Part shown: one piece after another, positions 1 through 7,632 of the stretch
How the letters are laid out: each line of letters begins with the position of its first letter
Numbering within the stretch: position 1 is the first letter of the stretch
Source: Terriglobia bacterium
GTDB lineage: Bacteria; Acidobacteriota; Terriglobia; UBA7540
DNA length: 24,962 nucleotides
Reading direction: 5' to 3'
Assembly (NCBI GenBank): GCA_030049455.1
Contig: JASIKV010000011.1
Span: 1-24,962, forward strand
The notes under the pieces: generated by a model
What the model was told of the DNA's origin: nothing
Database searches by the model: none
Seen by the model: the letters and a program-made list of their open reading frames with translations, nothing else
Translations under genes and position numbers: made by a program

Positions 1-112
1 GGCGCACTTGTTTCAGATTTTGGATTGCACTATTATCTCAACTATCTTTACCAGAGGGCGGTTTCCGCGTGAGGGACTTTGGACGTTATCCCATCCTGCG
101 GATCTTCCGGAA

Positions 113-1048
113 ATGAAACGGGAGAAATTCCCCTGGAAAACGGAGTATGGGTTTGTCGAGCCGGGGATCACGGCCGAGGGAGTGCGCATCTATCCGTTTG
201 ACCCCGCGTTTCCTGTCCATGTAAGCTTTCTCACCGCCTCGGGTCACCGCCTGGTTCGAATGAACCGCCACGAATTTTTTGAAGTCATGTACATCTTCAG
301 CGGCGCCACCCAGATCCAGATTCGCAGTCATCACTTTCAGTTGAACAAGGGGGATGTCGTGGTGATTGGCCCCGACATTTACCACCACCTGCTGCACAAG
401 CCCCATACCGAAGTTAAACTCATATCCCTGAATTTTCAGCCTGAAATCATTCGCGGTGGCGACGCGGATGGCGACGAAGGCGGGTACCTGAGCCCGTTCT
501 TGTCCCAGAGTCCGCAGTTTCCCCACGTGATCCCCGGGAAAGGGGATTTATCACACAAGGTGTTTGAGTTCATTCTAAAGGTCCACCAGGAACTTCCGGC
601 CCGCACCGCCTTTCAACGCCTGGCCGTCAAAACCTATCTGAAAGGATTGCTCCTGCTCTTACTCCGGCACTTTGCCAATCATCTGCGCTCAAGGAGGGCC
701 GTGGACCGCCAGCAGCGGCATCTTCAACGCCTTCAGCCGCTCTTTCAATTTCTCGACGGACATTACGGTGAGCACATTGAGGTGGCAGACGCTGCCCATC
801 TCTGCGCCATGAGCTCGTCGCACTTTATGCGGTTCTTCAAGAATACGATTGGCCAACCGTTCCGTGGCTACTTGAGCAGCCTGCGGATTGCCAAGGCTCA
901 GTTCATGCTTTCCGAGGGCGAGGCTTCCATCGCAGAGATCAGCCAGGTGGTGGGCTTTTGCAGTCAGAGCTATTTCGGCGAGATGTTTCGAGACCTTTCG
1001 GGAATGACGCCGCGGGCGTACCGGCAACGGTTCCGCGCCAAAGTTTAA
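113..1048 (+). CDS. AraC-family transcriptional regulator with N-terminal cupin sensor domain
   Basis: This is a 311-residue DNA-binding regulator of the AraC/XylS type, cytoplasmic. Residues about 20-110 form a cupin-like sugar-sensing domain: a His-Glu pair in RHEFFEVMYIFSG, then KGDVVVIGPDIYHHL, which is typical of AraC-family N-terminal beta-barrels. Residues about 207-308 form the double helix-turn-helix, with the second helix-turn-helix ending in the family signature VGFCSQSYFGEMFRDLSGMTPRAY read in two parts. The frame is open back to position 8, but the extra 35 residues look non-coding in composition and ATG 113 gives the usual family length. No strong Shine-Dalgarno precedes it. It ends 12 bases before the stop of the convergent hydrolase gene. 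It probably controls a carbohydrate operon, most simply the adjacent SDR-hydrolase pair, but its ligand cannot be read from sequence. Confidence 0.9.
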   Translation: MKREKFPWKTEYGFVEPGITAEGVRIYPFDPAFPVHVSFLTASGHRLVRMNRHEFFEVMYIFSGATQIQIRSHHFQLNKGDVVVIGPDIYHHLLHKPHTEVKLISLNFQPEIIRGGDADGDEGGYLSPFLSQSPQFPHVIPGKGDLSHKVFEFILKVHQELPARTAFQRLAVKTYLKGLLLLLLRHFANHLRSRRAVDRQQRHLQRLQPLFQFLDGHYGEHIEVADAAHLCAMSSSHFMRFFKNTIGQPFRGYLSSLRIAKAQFMLSEGEASIAEISQVVGFCSQSYFGEMFRDLSGMTPRAYRQRFRAKV

Positions 1049-1060
1049 CCGGCCGCTTCC

Positions 1061-2500
1061 CTATCTGCCGCCTTCAGCACGCAGATACAGCACCGCGTCA
1101 CCGCTGAATGCGGGAGTGAAGGTGTGCTGGCCATCCGTCACGGCGATATTTCCTGACCCGTTGACCTTGTTCGTGGACGGATCGAGCCATTCGTAGTGGT
1201 AGGTTGCCGCTGAAAGGTTCACGCTGAACGGCCCGCTGTAGGGCTGGTACACCACATACTCCTGACCAGGATTGGCCAGGCAAAAATGGGTGCTCGACAG
1301 CGAGGGTTGCGGCGTCATCGCCACCAGGTTCACGCGATTGGCGTACGTGTGCGTCATTCCCATGGCATCGCGCATCGGAGCATAGTAATCATCCACTCTA
1401 AGTCCGATCTTGGGATCGGCTGTTGTACCTTCCGGCGCATTTCGTTTGGGCCACACGACCAGGTAAGGGTCCATAAACGCCACGTTGTTGCCCGAGGTAA
1501 AATTCTCCCAGACCCAGGCGCGATGTGCCGCCGGACCGTCCCGTTTCAAGTCTCCGGGACCGTAGGAGTGGTCCGTATCATTGATGATCACCTTGGCGCC
1601 GTCGGAGGGCGGCACGTGACTTCCCGGAGAGATCCAGTCGGCGTCGCTCCGGTAAAGGGTCAGGTCAGACCCTCCTTTATATTGAAACGTCATGCCCACG
1701 GGATGCTGCTTGGGCTTTGTTGCCTCGTAGTCTTTGACGAAGCGGATGACGTTGGCTTGCCACGTGTCGGAGAATGGACTGCCGGACTCATTGGAAACTT
1801 CATAGAGAACGTTATCGAGGTCGTTCACAGTATCCACGACCTTCCGCATGTAAGCCTTTTCGACATCCCACGCATTCTCCGGCATCTCAGAGGCATCGGT
1901 CGGGCATCTGCCGGGACAGTTCACTCCGTTGATGTTGTTGGAGTCACGGAAGGGGTCGCCATCGGTGGGATTCGTTTCAAACTGCAATTCGTAGCCGTTG
2001 AAAATCTGCACCGCGACGTAGATGCCGTTCTCGCCGGCCGTTATGGTTCTGGCACGCACGCGATCAAAGTATCTCTGGTCGAATTGGGTAAGGTCAAACT
2101 TCAGTCCACCATCGTTGGCATTGCCGGGACCCGTCCGCTGCCACCTGTAGGGCGGCGCTACGACGTTTTCATCGGGATCATCGGTATCGTCGGAATCCGG
2201 CAGTTCAGCCGTCCACAGACGCATGAAGTTGAAGTTGTGCGCCACCATCCACTTCATGTAGGCGGAGTAATCAAAGTGAACCTGGGGCGGATGCAACGTG
2301 CCGCGATCCAGGAGGTTGGACCAGGTGTGCGAGCCCGCAAGGTAGATGGCCTTTCCGGAACCGTCCGTAAAATATCGCCCGTTGGCGGGATTCTTGCGCA
2401 GCGGGCCCGTGGCGGCCTGGGGTTGAACCGGCGAGCCTGCTTCCTGGCCGTAGCTGAGCGCGCTAAAGGTGAGACAAAGAATCAACATCATTGATCGCAT
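1061..2500 (-). CDS. Secreted putative glycoside hydrolase (GH-A-like barrel plus C-terminal collagen-binding-like domain)
   Basis: A 479-residue exported protein. The first 19 residues are a signal peptide (MRSMMLILCLTFSALSYG, then QEAG). The body from about residue 35 resembles the DUF4038/DUF6298 type of (beta/alpha)8 hydrolase: an NPANGRYFTDGSGKAIYLAG opening, then NFNFMRLWTAE, and VLYEVSNESG with Glu238 after Asn, the usual place of the acid/base in clan GH-A. Residues about 395-475 look like the beta-sandwich often annotated as a putative collagen-binding domain of these enzymes. ATG 2500 is chosen because GGAG lies 5 bases upstream. The gene follows the SDR gene with an 84-base gap on the same strand, so the two may be co-transcribed. 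Substrate unknown; relatives are carbohydrate-active. The nucleophile could not be assigned with confidence. Confidence 0.75.
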   Translation of the reverse strand: MRSMMLILCLTFSALSYGQEAGSPVQPQAATGPLRKNPANGRYFTDGSGKAIYLAGSHTWSNLLDRGTLHPPQVHFDYSAYMKWMVAHNFNFMRLWTAELPDSDDTDDPDENVVAPPYRWQRTGPGNANDGGLKFDLTQFDQRYFDRVRARTITAGENGIYVAVQIFNGYELQFETNPTDGDPFRDSNNINGVNCPGRCPTDASEMPENAWDVEKAYMRKVVDTVNDLDNVLYEVSNESGSPFSDTWQANVIRFVKDYEATKPKQHPVGMTFQYKGGSDLTLYRSDADWISPGSHVPPSDGAKVIINDTDHSYGPGDLKRDGPAAHRAWVWENFTSGNNVAFMDPYLVVWPKRNAPEGTTADPKIGLRVDDYYAPMRDAMGMTHTYANRVNLVAMTPQPSLSSTHFCLANPGQEYVVYQPYSGPFSVNLSAATYHYEWLDPSTNKVNGSGNIAVTDGQHTFTPAFSGDAVLYLRAEGGR

Positions 2501-2584
2501 AGGATCTCCAGTTCAATTCGCCCTTCGCAGGGACAGGAGGTTGGGTGTACTGAGCATGGGGCTCACAATTTACGTTGGGGCGAG

Positions 2585-3343
2585 CTAGCCAAGGTCGGCG
2601 CCGCCATCGACCAGGTACACTCCCCCGATACAAAAAAATGCTTCGTCAGTAGCAAGAAAGGTCGCCATTCCGGCAATATCGGAGCCGATGCCCAACCGGC
2701 CCGCGGGAATCCTGGGGATATACTTGTTGCGAGCTTCCGGGTCGGAGAATTCCGCGGCGTTCATGGGCGTATCCATCGTACCGGGGACGATAGCGTTCAC
2801 ATGAATTCCGTTGCGAGCATAATCGGCCGCCATCGATCGCATCAGAGCGAACACCCCTCCTTTGCTGGCGCTGTAAGCGGCCAGACCCGTAAAGCCACGC
2901 ATGCCGGTTCGCGAGGCAATCAAAATAATGGAGCCCTTGCCCTGCGCGAGCATGTAAGGAATGACGTACTTTGAACACAACCAATAACCCCGCAGGTTGG
3001 TGTTGATGGTGCGGTCCCAGACCTCATTGGTAATTTCATGGGCGCGCGTTTCTCCAGGCGTCAGCAGAATAGCCGCATTGTTGACGAGGATGTCGATGCG
3101 GCCATACTGTTCGACCGCAGTTTTCACCATGGCTTTCACTTGATCTTCGGAAGAGACATCGGTCGGCGCAAAGACCGCCTCGCCACCCTGTTTGCGGATG
3201 GCCTGCACTGAAGACTTCCCCCTCTCCGGATTGATTTCCGCCACCACCACCCGGGCACCTTCCTGCGCGTACTTCAGCGCGATCGCTTCGCCAATGCCGG
3301 CTCCTCCGCCCGTTACGATCGCCACCTTGTCCTTCAACCGCAT
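2585..3343 (-). CDS. SDR-family NAD(P)-dependent oxidoreductase
   Basis: A 252-residue classical short-chain dehydrogenase/reductase, cytoplasmic. The Rossmann motif TGGGAGIG sits at 11-18, the NNAA structural motif at 88-91, catalytic Ser144 in IASRTG and the YxxxK pair as Tyr157 and Lys161 in AYSASKGG. Glu36 at the end of beta-strand 2 favours NAD over NADP. The length is exactly that of the classical family. ATG 3343 has a good Shine-Dalgarno (TGGAGGG, about 4 bases away). It is the first gene of a probable minus-strand unit with the secreted hydrolase downstream. In a sugar locus such enzymes commonly oxidise an aldose to its lactone (for example L-rhamnose or L-fucose 1-dehydrogenase) or act on a sugar acid, but SDR sequence alone does not fix the substrate. 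Confidence 0.9.
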   Translation of the reverse strand: MRLKDKVAIVTGGGAGIGEAIALKYAQEGARVVVAEINPERGKSSVQAIRKQGGEAVFAPTDVSSEDQVKAMVKTAVEQYGRIDILVNNAAILLTPGETRAHEITNEVWDRTINTNLRGYWLCSKYVIPYMLAQGKGSIILIASRTGMRGFTGLAAYSASKGGVFALMRSMAADYARNGIHVNAIVPGTMDTPMNAAEFSDPEARNKYIPRIPAGRLGIGSDIAGMATFLATDEAFFCIGGVYLVDGGADLG

Positions 3344-3787
3344 AGGCCCTCCACAGAGTCTGTGAACTCCCCGCCGGTTCCAAATGGGCGTCGGCCCCCG
3401 CTATGCGAGGTCCATATCCTTCTGCCCGGCCAAATTCCCCGATTGCACATAGGGGAATATCAGTAAAGCGCGGATTAATCTATCGCGAAGAAATTTTTTT
3501 TTGCCACAACTCTACCAGCGGCCCGCGGGCGAGTAGCTTTCCGGCAAAAGTGTGGCCCGTTACCCGCCGGCGCAGCAAACCTCCGTGGCTTTGATCGTCG
3601 TTGTATTCCTTGGGTCGTCATTAGAAATCTCTGTTTTCCGGAACATGCGCCATCCGCCGGCCGTCCGTTTGGCGCGGGTAGTCCTGTTATAAATAACGGC
3701 GATAAGGTTATAGCCTGAGTTTAACGCCGATGATAGAGTCCCCGCTCCGTACTAGGCTGTTCAATTGCGATCAAGGAGACGCCAATC
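3344..3787. other. 444-base intergenic region between divergent genes; one hairpin, no gene
   Basis: This spacer separates the start of the minus-strand SDR gene from the start of the plus-strand GH140-like gene, so it should hold two divergent promoters. I see no convincing -35/-10 pair for either. It contains a 7-bp inverted repeat (ATTCCCC at 3434-3440, GGGGAAT at 3452-3458), a run of nine T at 3494-3502, and an AT-rich patch near 3685-3712. The short open frame at 3403-3594 has no recognisable product and no ribosome site, and I treat it as chance. Confidence 0.6.
3434..3458. repeat. Inverted repeat ATTCCCC-N11-GGGGAAT
   Basis: A perfect 7-bp dyad with an 11-base spacer lies 91 bases upstream of the SDR start codon. 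It could be an operator for a local regulator such as the AraC-type protein, or a hairpin in the SDR leader. Only the symmetry is seen; the role is a guess. Confidence 0.3.
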
Positions 3788-5551
3788 GTGATGAAGAGTT
3801 TCTCAGGTTTTGGCAGGTATGGCTTGATGGCCGCGAGTCTGGGCGCTTGCTTCAGCGTTGTGGCCAGCGGCGCCAGCCTTTCCACCGGCAACCTTAACTT
3901 CGGCCTGGGTCCGCAAACCGTGACCGTAACCAACCATGGCAGCTCTCCCTTGCGCCTGGGACAAATCGAAATCGTGGGTCCCAACGCGGGAGATTTCTCG
4001 AAGACCACCACTTGCGGCAGCGCCTTGGCGGCCGGCGGTGATTGTACCGTAACGGTAGCGTTCATGCCCCAGGAGGCCGGCCAGCGGTTTGCGGCACTGC
4101 TCATCAACGATGACAGCGGGGGAGGAGCCGAGAGGGTCAGTCTGACCGGGGCGGGTCAATTCATGGCGCTGAGCGCTGACCGAACTCATTTGGTCAACAC
4201 TTTTACGAACCAGCCTGTCTTCATCACGGGGGACACGGCTTACGCCCTTTCCCTTCAGCTTTCTTCTGATGAAGATATGGAAGCTTACCTTTCTGACCGG
4301 CAAGCGAAAGGGATCAATCTCATCTGGGTCGGCCTTGTGGACGCCTTGAGTCACGGAAAAGGGCGCAACAACCAGGGAACCACAGAGAACGATTCTCTCG
4401 GCAACAGCCCTTGGAGCGGCGGCCCGGCATTTACCGGAATGAGTAAGGCCACCGCCTATTGGGCGCACGTGGACGATATGCTGCAACGGGCAGCAGCGCA
4501 TGGCATAACGGTTCTGGCCGGGACGGGGTTTGCCAGCTCCTTCGACCGCTGCGATCTTCCCTACGCCTCCAGCATGGCGGCAAGTTCCGACGCCACGATG
4601 CAGGCCTACGGCGAGTTCCTGGGCAACCGCTATAAGGCCTACCCCAACATCATCTGGCTTCAGGGGGGCGATGCCAACGTCAAGCTGTGCGGCACAGGCT
4701 TGGCGGAGAAGATGAGCGATATTGCCAAGGGCATCGTTTCCGTTGACAAAGTACACCTGATGACGGTCGAGGCAACTGCGAATGTCTGGGGCGAGGCGAG
4801 CGCCACCCACTGGCTGCCGTACACCTTCGGCGCCAATAACCCGGGCGGCTGGCTCACCCTGGGTACGATCTATCCTAAAGGCCTGCCGAGCGATAGCTTA
4901 GCAGCGGAAATCGATCAAATCCTGTCGCAGAATTCAACTGAGTCATCGGCCACGCCGTTCGTTCCGTACTTCAGCATAGAGGATAACTACGAGTTTGAGC
5001 CGTTCAACGCTCCCTACAACAATCAGCAACTTCGCCAGGAAGGGTATACCGTGGTTCTGAGCGGCGCTCACCTCGGCAGGCTATTCGGTAGTTCAGGTGT
5101 GTGGCCGTTTGGAGGGACTTGCTGCATGCACGGCTTGACGTGGCAATCGAATATGGAGGATATCTCCTCATTCGATCAACAGAGGCTCGGCCAGCTCTTT
5201 CGCAGCCGCGAGCACTGGAAGTTGGTTGCCGACGTTGGCCACTCGGTGCTTACGGCCGGGTACGGTTCAGGAGCGAACCTGAGCGTCGCTTCCCGAACCT
5301 CTGACGGGCAGACGATCATCGCCTATATTCCCAACGGCAACGCCGCGACGGTGGCTATTGATTTGAGCAAGATCAACAGCGCTCTTCATCAAGCCACCGC
5401 CTGGTGGTTTAATCCCGCAACGGGGGCCACGCTCTTGATTGGAGGCTACCCCAATTCCGGGGTGCGAGACTTCACACCCCCTGATGCCCATGATTGGGTT
5501 CTGGTCATCGACGACGCAGGCGCCAACCTGCCCGCGCCCGGCACTCCCTAG
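3788..5551 (+). CDS. Secreted DUF4038 (GH140-like) glycoside hydrolase with N-terminal choice-of-anchor/ASPM-SPD-2-Hydin-like domain
   Basis: A 587-residue exported protein. A signal peptide covers about residues 1-29. Residues about 30-122 are an immunoglobulin-like module of the choice-of-anchor D / ASPM-SPD-2-Hydin type (SLSTGNLNFGLGPQ, then CGSALAAGGDCTVTVAFMP). Residues about 125-480 match the DUF4038 barrel: PVFITGDTAYALS, IIWLQGGDAN with Asp296, and PYFSIEDNYE with Glu398. In the characterised GH140 apiosidase the catalytic pair is an Asp and a Glu, and these are the plausible equivalents. Residues about 489-575 form a terminal beta-sandwich of the collagen-binding-like type. GTG 3788 is preceded by AAGGAG with 9-base spacing; ATG 3791 is the alternative. 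It heads a plus-strand unit with the hydroxyacid dehydrogenase 86 bases downstream. The exact substrate (apiose, rhamnose-containing or other glycan) is unknown. Confidence 0.78.
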   Translation: MMKSFSGFGRYGLMAASLGACFSVVASGASLSTGNLNFGLGPQTVTVTNHGSSPLRLGQIEIVGPNAGDFSKTTTCGSALAAGGDCTVTVAFMPQEAGQRFAALLINDDSGGGAERVSLTGAGQFMALSADRTHLVNTFTNQPVFITGDTAYALSLQLSSDEDMEAYLSDRQAKGINLIWVGLVDALSHGKGRNNQGTTENDSLGNSPWSGGPAFTGMSKATAYWAHVDDMLQRAAAHGITVLAGTGFASSFDRCDLPYASSMAASSDATMQAYGEFLGNRYKAYPNIIWLQGGDANVKLCGTGLAEKMSDIAKGIVSVDKVHLMTVEATANVWGEASATHWLPYTFGANNPGGWLTLGTIYPKGLPSDSLAAEIDQILSQNSTESSATPFVPYFSIEDNYEFEPFNAPYNNQQLRQEGYTVVLSGAHLGRLFGSSGVWPFGGTCCMHGLTWQSNMEDISSFDQQRLGQLFRSREHWKLVADVGHSVLTAGYGSGANLSVASRTSDGQTIIAYIPNGNAATVAIDLSKINSALHQATAWWFNPATGATLLIGGYPNSGVRDFTPPDAHDWVLVIDDAGANLPAPGTP

Positions 5552-5637
5552 GGCCCGGAATTAGACTGCAGAGCAGAGAGCCGATGCGCGGCGCTGCGAG
5601 TGCTTTACCCCACACCCCTGCAAAACGGAAACTGGAA

Positions 5638-6612
5638 ATGAAACGGTTAAAGGTTCTATTCCTTCCATCCCTGGTCGAGTTGAAAGACCCCTGGGAGCGC
5701 GATGTCATTCAAGCCATCGGCCCCAAACATGACCTGAGGTTTTTCAAGTACGATCAACCCGTCCCTCCTCAGTTCGAGGGAATCGATGTGGTGATTGACT
5801 TTGCCGGCGATAGCGTGACGCGTGAAATGGCAGACGCCGCTTCCTCTGTTAAGCTCTGGCACCTGCTGGTTACGGGTTACGATCACTTCGATGTCAAGTA
5901 TTGGCAGATGAAGAAGCTTCCCGTGGCCAACTGCCCGGGTGTCTTTGCCGGGCTCGCCATGGCCGAATGCGCGATGATGTTCATGATTATGTTGTCGCGG
6001 CAATGGCACGAGGCGCAGGCATGTCTTTCGCAAGGAATGTTTTACAGACCGCTGGGTTTTGAGCTGGAGAACCGGGTTCTGGGCCTGGTGGGCTTTGGCG
6101 CCACGGCGAAGGCCCTGGCGAGCAAGGCTAAGGCGTTCTCAATGCGCATCATCGCTGTCGATATCCGCGACGTTCCGGAAGACGAGCGGCGGGAATTCGG
6201 GATTGAATTCGTCGCGAAGCCGCCGGACCTGGACAAGTTGATTCCGAGGTTTGACTTTTTGTCGCTCCATCTTCAGCTCAACTCGGAAACCCGGCACATT
6301 ATCGATGCGCGCCGCCTCGCCTTGATGAAGCCCACCGCATACCTGATCAACGTCGCACGCGGAGCCTTGGTGGATGAGAAAGCCCTATACGCTGCCTTGG
6401 CAGAAAAGCGGCTGGGCGGCGCCGGTCTCGACGTATTCAGCACCGAGCCGCTCGATCCTGATGATCCGCTGCTGAAGCTCAAAAACGTGGTGGCAACTCC
6501 GCACTCTTCTTCCGTAACCGATGGAACGTCCCGGCGGCGGGTCGCGTGCGTCGCGGAAAACGTCGACCGGATTGCCAGCGGCTTGCCTCCCTTGTATTTG
6601 ATTACTTCTTGA
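5638..6612 (+). CDS. D-isomer-specific 2-hydroxyacid dehydrogenase, NAD-dependent
   Basis: A 324-residue soluble enzyme that interconverts a 2-hydroxyacid and a 2-oxoacid using NAD(H). The dinucleotide-binding motif GLVGFG is at 149-154, with Asp175 in AVDIRD indicating NAD preference. The catalytic trio is complete: Arg241 in NVARGALVDE, Glu270 in DVFSTEPL and His289 in ATPHSSS. The frame is open from 5494, but ATG 5638 gives the normal family start (MKRLKVLFLP) and length; an AAACTGGAA stretch upstream provides only a weak ribosome site. The aldolase gene begins 18 bases after its stop, so they are almost certainly one operon. In this setting it may reduce tartronate semialdehyde- or hydroxypyruvate-like products, or oxidise a sugar acid; this is inference. 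Confidence 0.92.
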   Translation: MKRLKVLFLPSLVELKDPWERDVIQAIGPKHDLRFFKYDQPVPPQFEGIDVVIDFAGDSVTREMADAASSVKLWHLLVTGYDHFDVKYWQMKKLPVANCPGVFAGLAMAECAMMFMIMLSRQWHEAQACLSQGMFYRPLGFELENRVLGLVGFGATAKALASKAKAFSMRIIAVDIRDVPEDERREFGIEFVAKPPDLDKLIPRFDFLSLHLQLNSETRHIIDARRLALMKPTAYLINVARGALVDEKALYAALAEKRLGGAGLDVFSTEPLDPDDPLLKLKNVVATPHSSSVTDGTSRRRVACVAENVDRIASGLPPLYLITS

Positions 6613-6613
6613 T

Positions 6614-6620
6614 AGAAAGG
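6614..6620 (+). promoter_or_regulatory. Ribosome binding site deciding the GTG start of the aldolase
   Basis: AGAAAGG immediately after the upstream TGA lies 9 bases before GTG 6630. It favours this start over the in-frame extension back to 6546, which would overlap the dehydrogenase gene. Confidence 0.6.
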
Positions 6621-6629
6621 ACGCCCGCG

Positions 6630-7478
6630 GTGCCTGCAAGCAAAACAAAATCTTCTGCCTCCCACGACCCGACGCTGCTCGGACGCAATTTTAAAAAGCG
6701 CCTCCGCAGCGGCGAGGTGCTGGTCGGCGGAACTCTCTCCGAATACGCACGTCCCTCGCTCGTCAAATTGTACTGCCAGGCCGGATTTGATTTTCTCTTC
6801 GTCGAAAATGAGCACGCGCTCTTCAGTCCTACGGACCTTGTGGACCTGCTGATCTGCGCTCGCGATAACGAGCTGCCGGTCATCTCAAAAATCCCGCAAC
6901 TGGAGCGCGCCGCGACCACCAAGCTGCTCGACAACGGATGCACCGGCATCCAATTACCGCGCACGGAAAGCCGGCACGATTTGGAGACACTGTTGAGTTA
7001 TATGAAGTTTCCACCACTGGGCAGGCGCGCCGGGGCTCCCTGCTTTGCCAATGTGGATTACCAGTGGCCGGCCAATCATCCACAATGGCTTCGCAAGGCT
7101 GACGAATCAACCGTCGTCGTGGCGCATATTGAAACGGCGGAGGGCCTTCGGAACGCCGAGGAAATTGTAACGACGCCGCATCTGGATATGGTTTACGTGG
7201 GCCCCTATGACTTCAGCATCTCCATGGGCCACCCCGGCAATTACAACCACCCCGACGTGCTCAAGGGTATGAATCGGATTCTGGATATCTGCAGAGCCCA
7301 CAGCATCCCGTTTGGCACCACCGCCGCAGACCTGAAAGGAGCAGGGTATTGGATCAAGCGGGGAGCCCGGTTCTTTGAGGCCGTGGACGAATTGAGCTTG
7401 ATCGCCGAAGGCGCCAGGAATGTGGTTACGGATTACCGGAGAATCAGTTCAGGAAAACGAATTGCCGGGGGAGGATAG
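6630..7478 (+). CDS. HpcH/HpaI-family class II aldolase
   Basis: A 282-residue cytoplasmic aldolase of the family that cleaves 2-keto-3-deoxy sugar acids and 2,4-dihydroxyhept-2-enedioate to pyruvate plus an aldehyde, using a divalent metal. Seen features: VENEHALFSPTDL carrying the catalytic-base His, HIETAEG with the metal-ligand Glu, VGPYDFSISMGHPG with the metal-ligand Asp, and GCTGIQLPRTES. The pyruvate-binding Arg of HpcH (VVRP) appears to be Lys here (ISKIP). The GTG start is fixed by the ribosome site and by avoiding a long overlap. It is coupled to the hydroxyacid dehydrogenase, and such pairs suit catabolism of an acidic sugar to pyruvate and a reducible aldehyde. Family assignment is firm; substrate is unknown, with 2-keto-3-deoxy-L-rhamnonate a reasonable candidate given the RhaT-like gene in the window. 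Confidence 0.9.
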   Translation: MPASKTKSSASHDPTLLGRNFKKRLRSGEVLVGGTLSEYARPSLVKLYCQAGFDFLFVENEHALFSPTDLVDLLICARDNELPVISKIPQLERAATTKLLDNGCTGIQLPRTESRHDLETLLSYMKFPPLGRRAGAPCFANVDYQWPANHPQWLRKADESTVVVAHIETAEGLRNAEEIVTTPHLDMVYVGPYDFSISMGHPGNYNHPDVLKGMNRILDICRAHSIPFGTTAADLKGAGYWIKRGARFFEAVDELSLIAEGARNVVTDYRRISSGKRIAGGG

Positions 7479-7632
7479 CATCGGTGATGCTCGCCCGCAG
7501 ATGTTCGAGGTAGTCGTCCCGGCGGGCACAAACTTCCTCCCGTCGCAAGGTCTTGAGGAAGCTTTCGCAGCACGCATTGTCACAGGGATTGGCCGAACAG
7601 CTCAAGCTCGGAATCAGTCCGTGCTGTTTTCT
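7474..7632 (-). pseudogene. Fragment of an IS3-family transposase (C-terminal integrase core)
   Basis: Reading the minus strand from 7629 gives about 50 codons that align by eye with the end of the DDE domain of IS3-family (IS150-like) transposases: QHGLIPSLS, then NPCDNACCESFLKTLRREE, then YLEHLRASITDA. The typical family text is HGLIPSxSRxGNPYDNAxCESFxKTLKxEE followed by LEHLRANI. The catalytic Glu of the DDE triad is the E in CCESF. The fragment has no start codon, ends abruptly before the usual EQYYNRxRxHSALGY tail, and is squeezed between the stops of two convergent genes. It sits in the same frame as the upstream subunit-3 gene, directly after that gene's TAA. No inverted repeats or target duplication are visible, so it is a decayed relic. 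Confidence 0.75.

Noticed and set aside
1286..2494. 402-codon plus-strand open frame
   Set aside because: It is antisense to the secreted hydrolase, which has a signal peptide and conserved motifs; the antisense product has none.
3463..3502. CGCG stem followed by nine T as a rho-independent terminator
   Set aside because: The stem is only five pairs, the T run begins several bases later, and no plus-strand gene ends upstream.
3403..3594. 63-codon plus-strand open frame in the SDR/GH140-like spacer
   Set aside because: No ribosome site, no recognisable motif, and low-complexity composition expected of chance.
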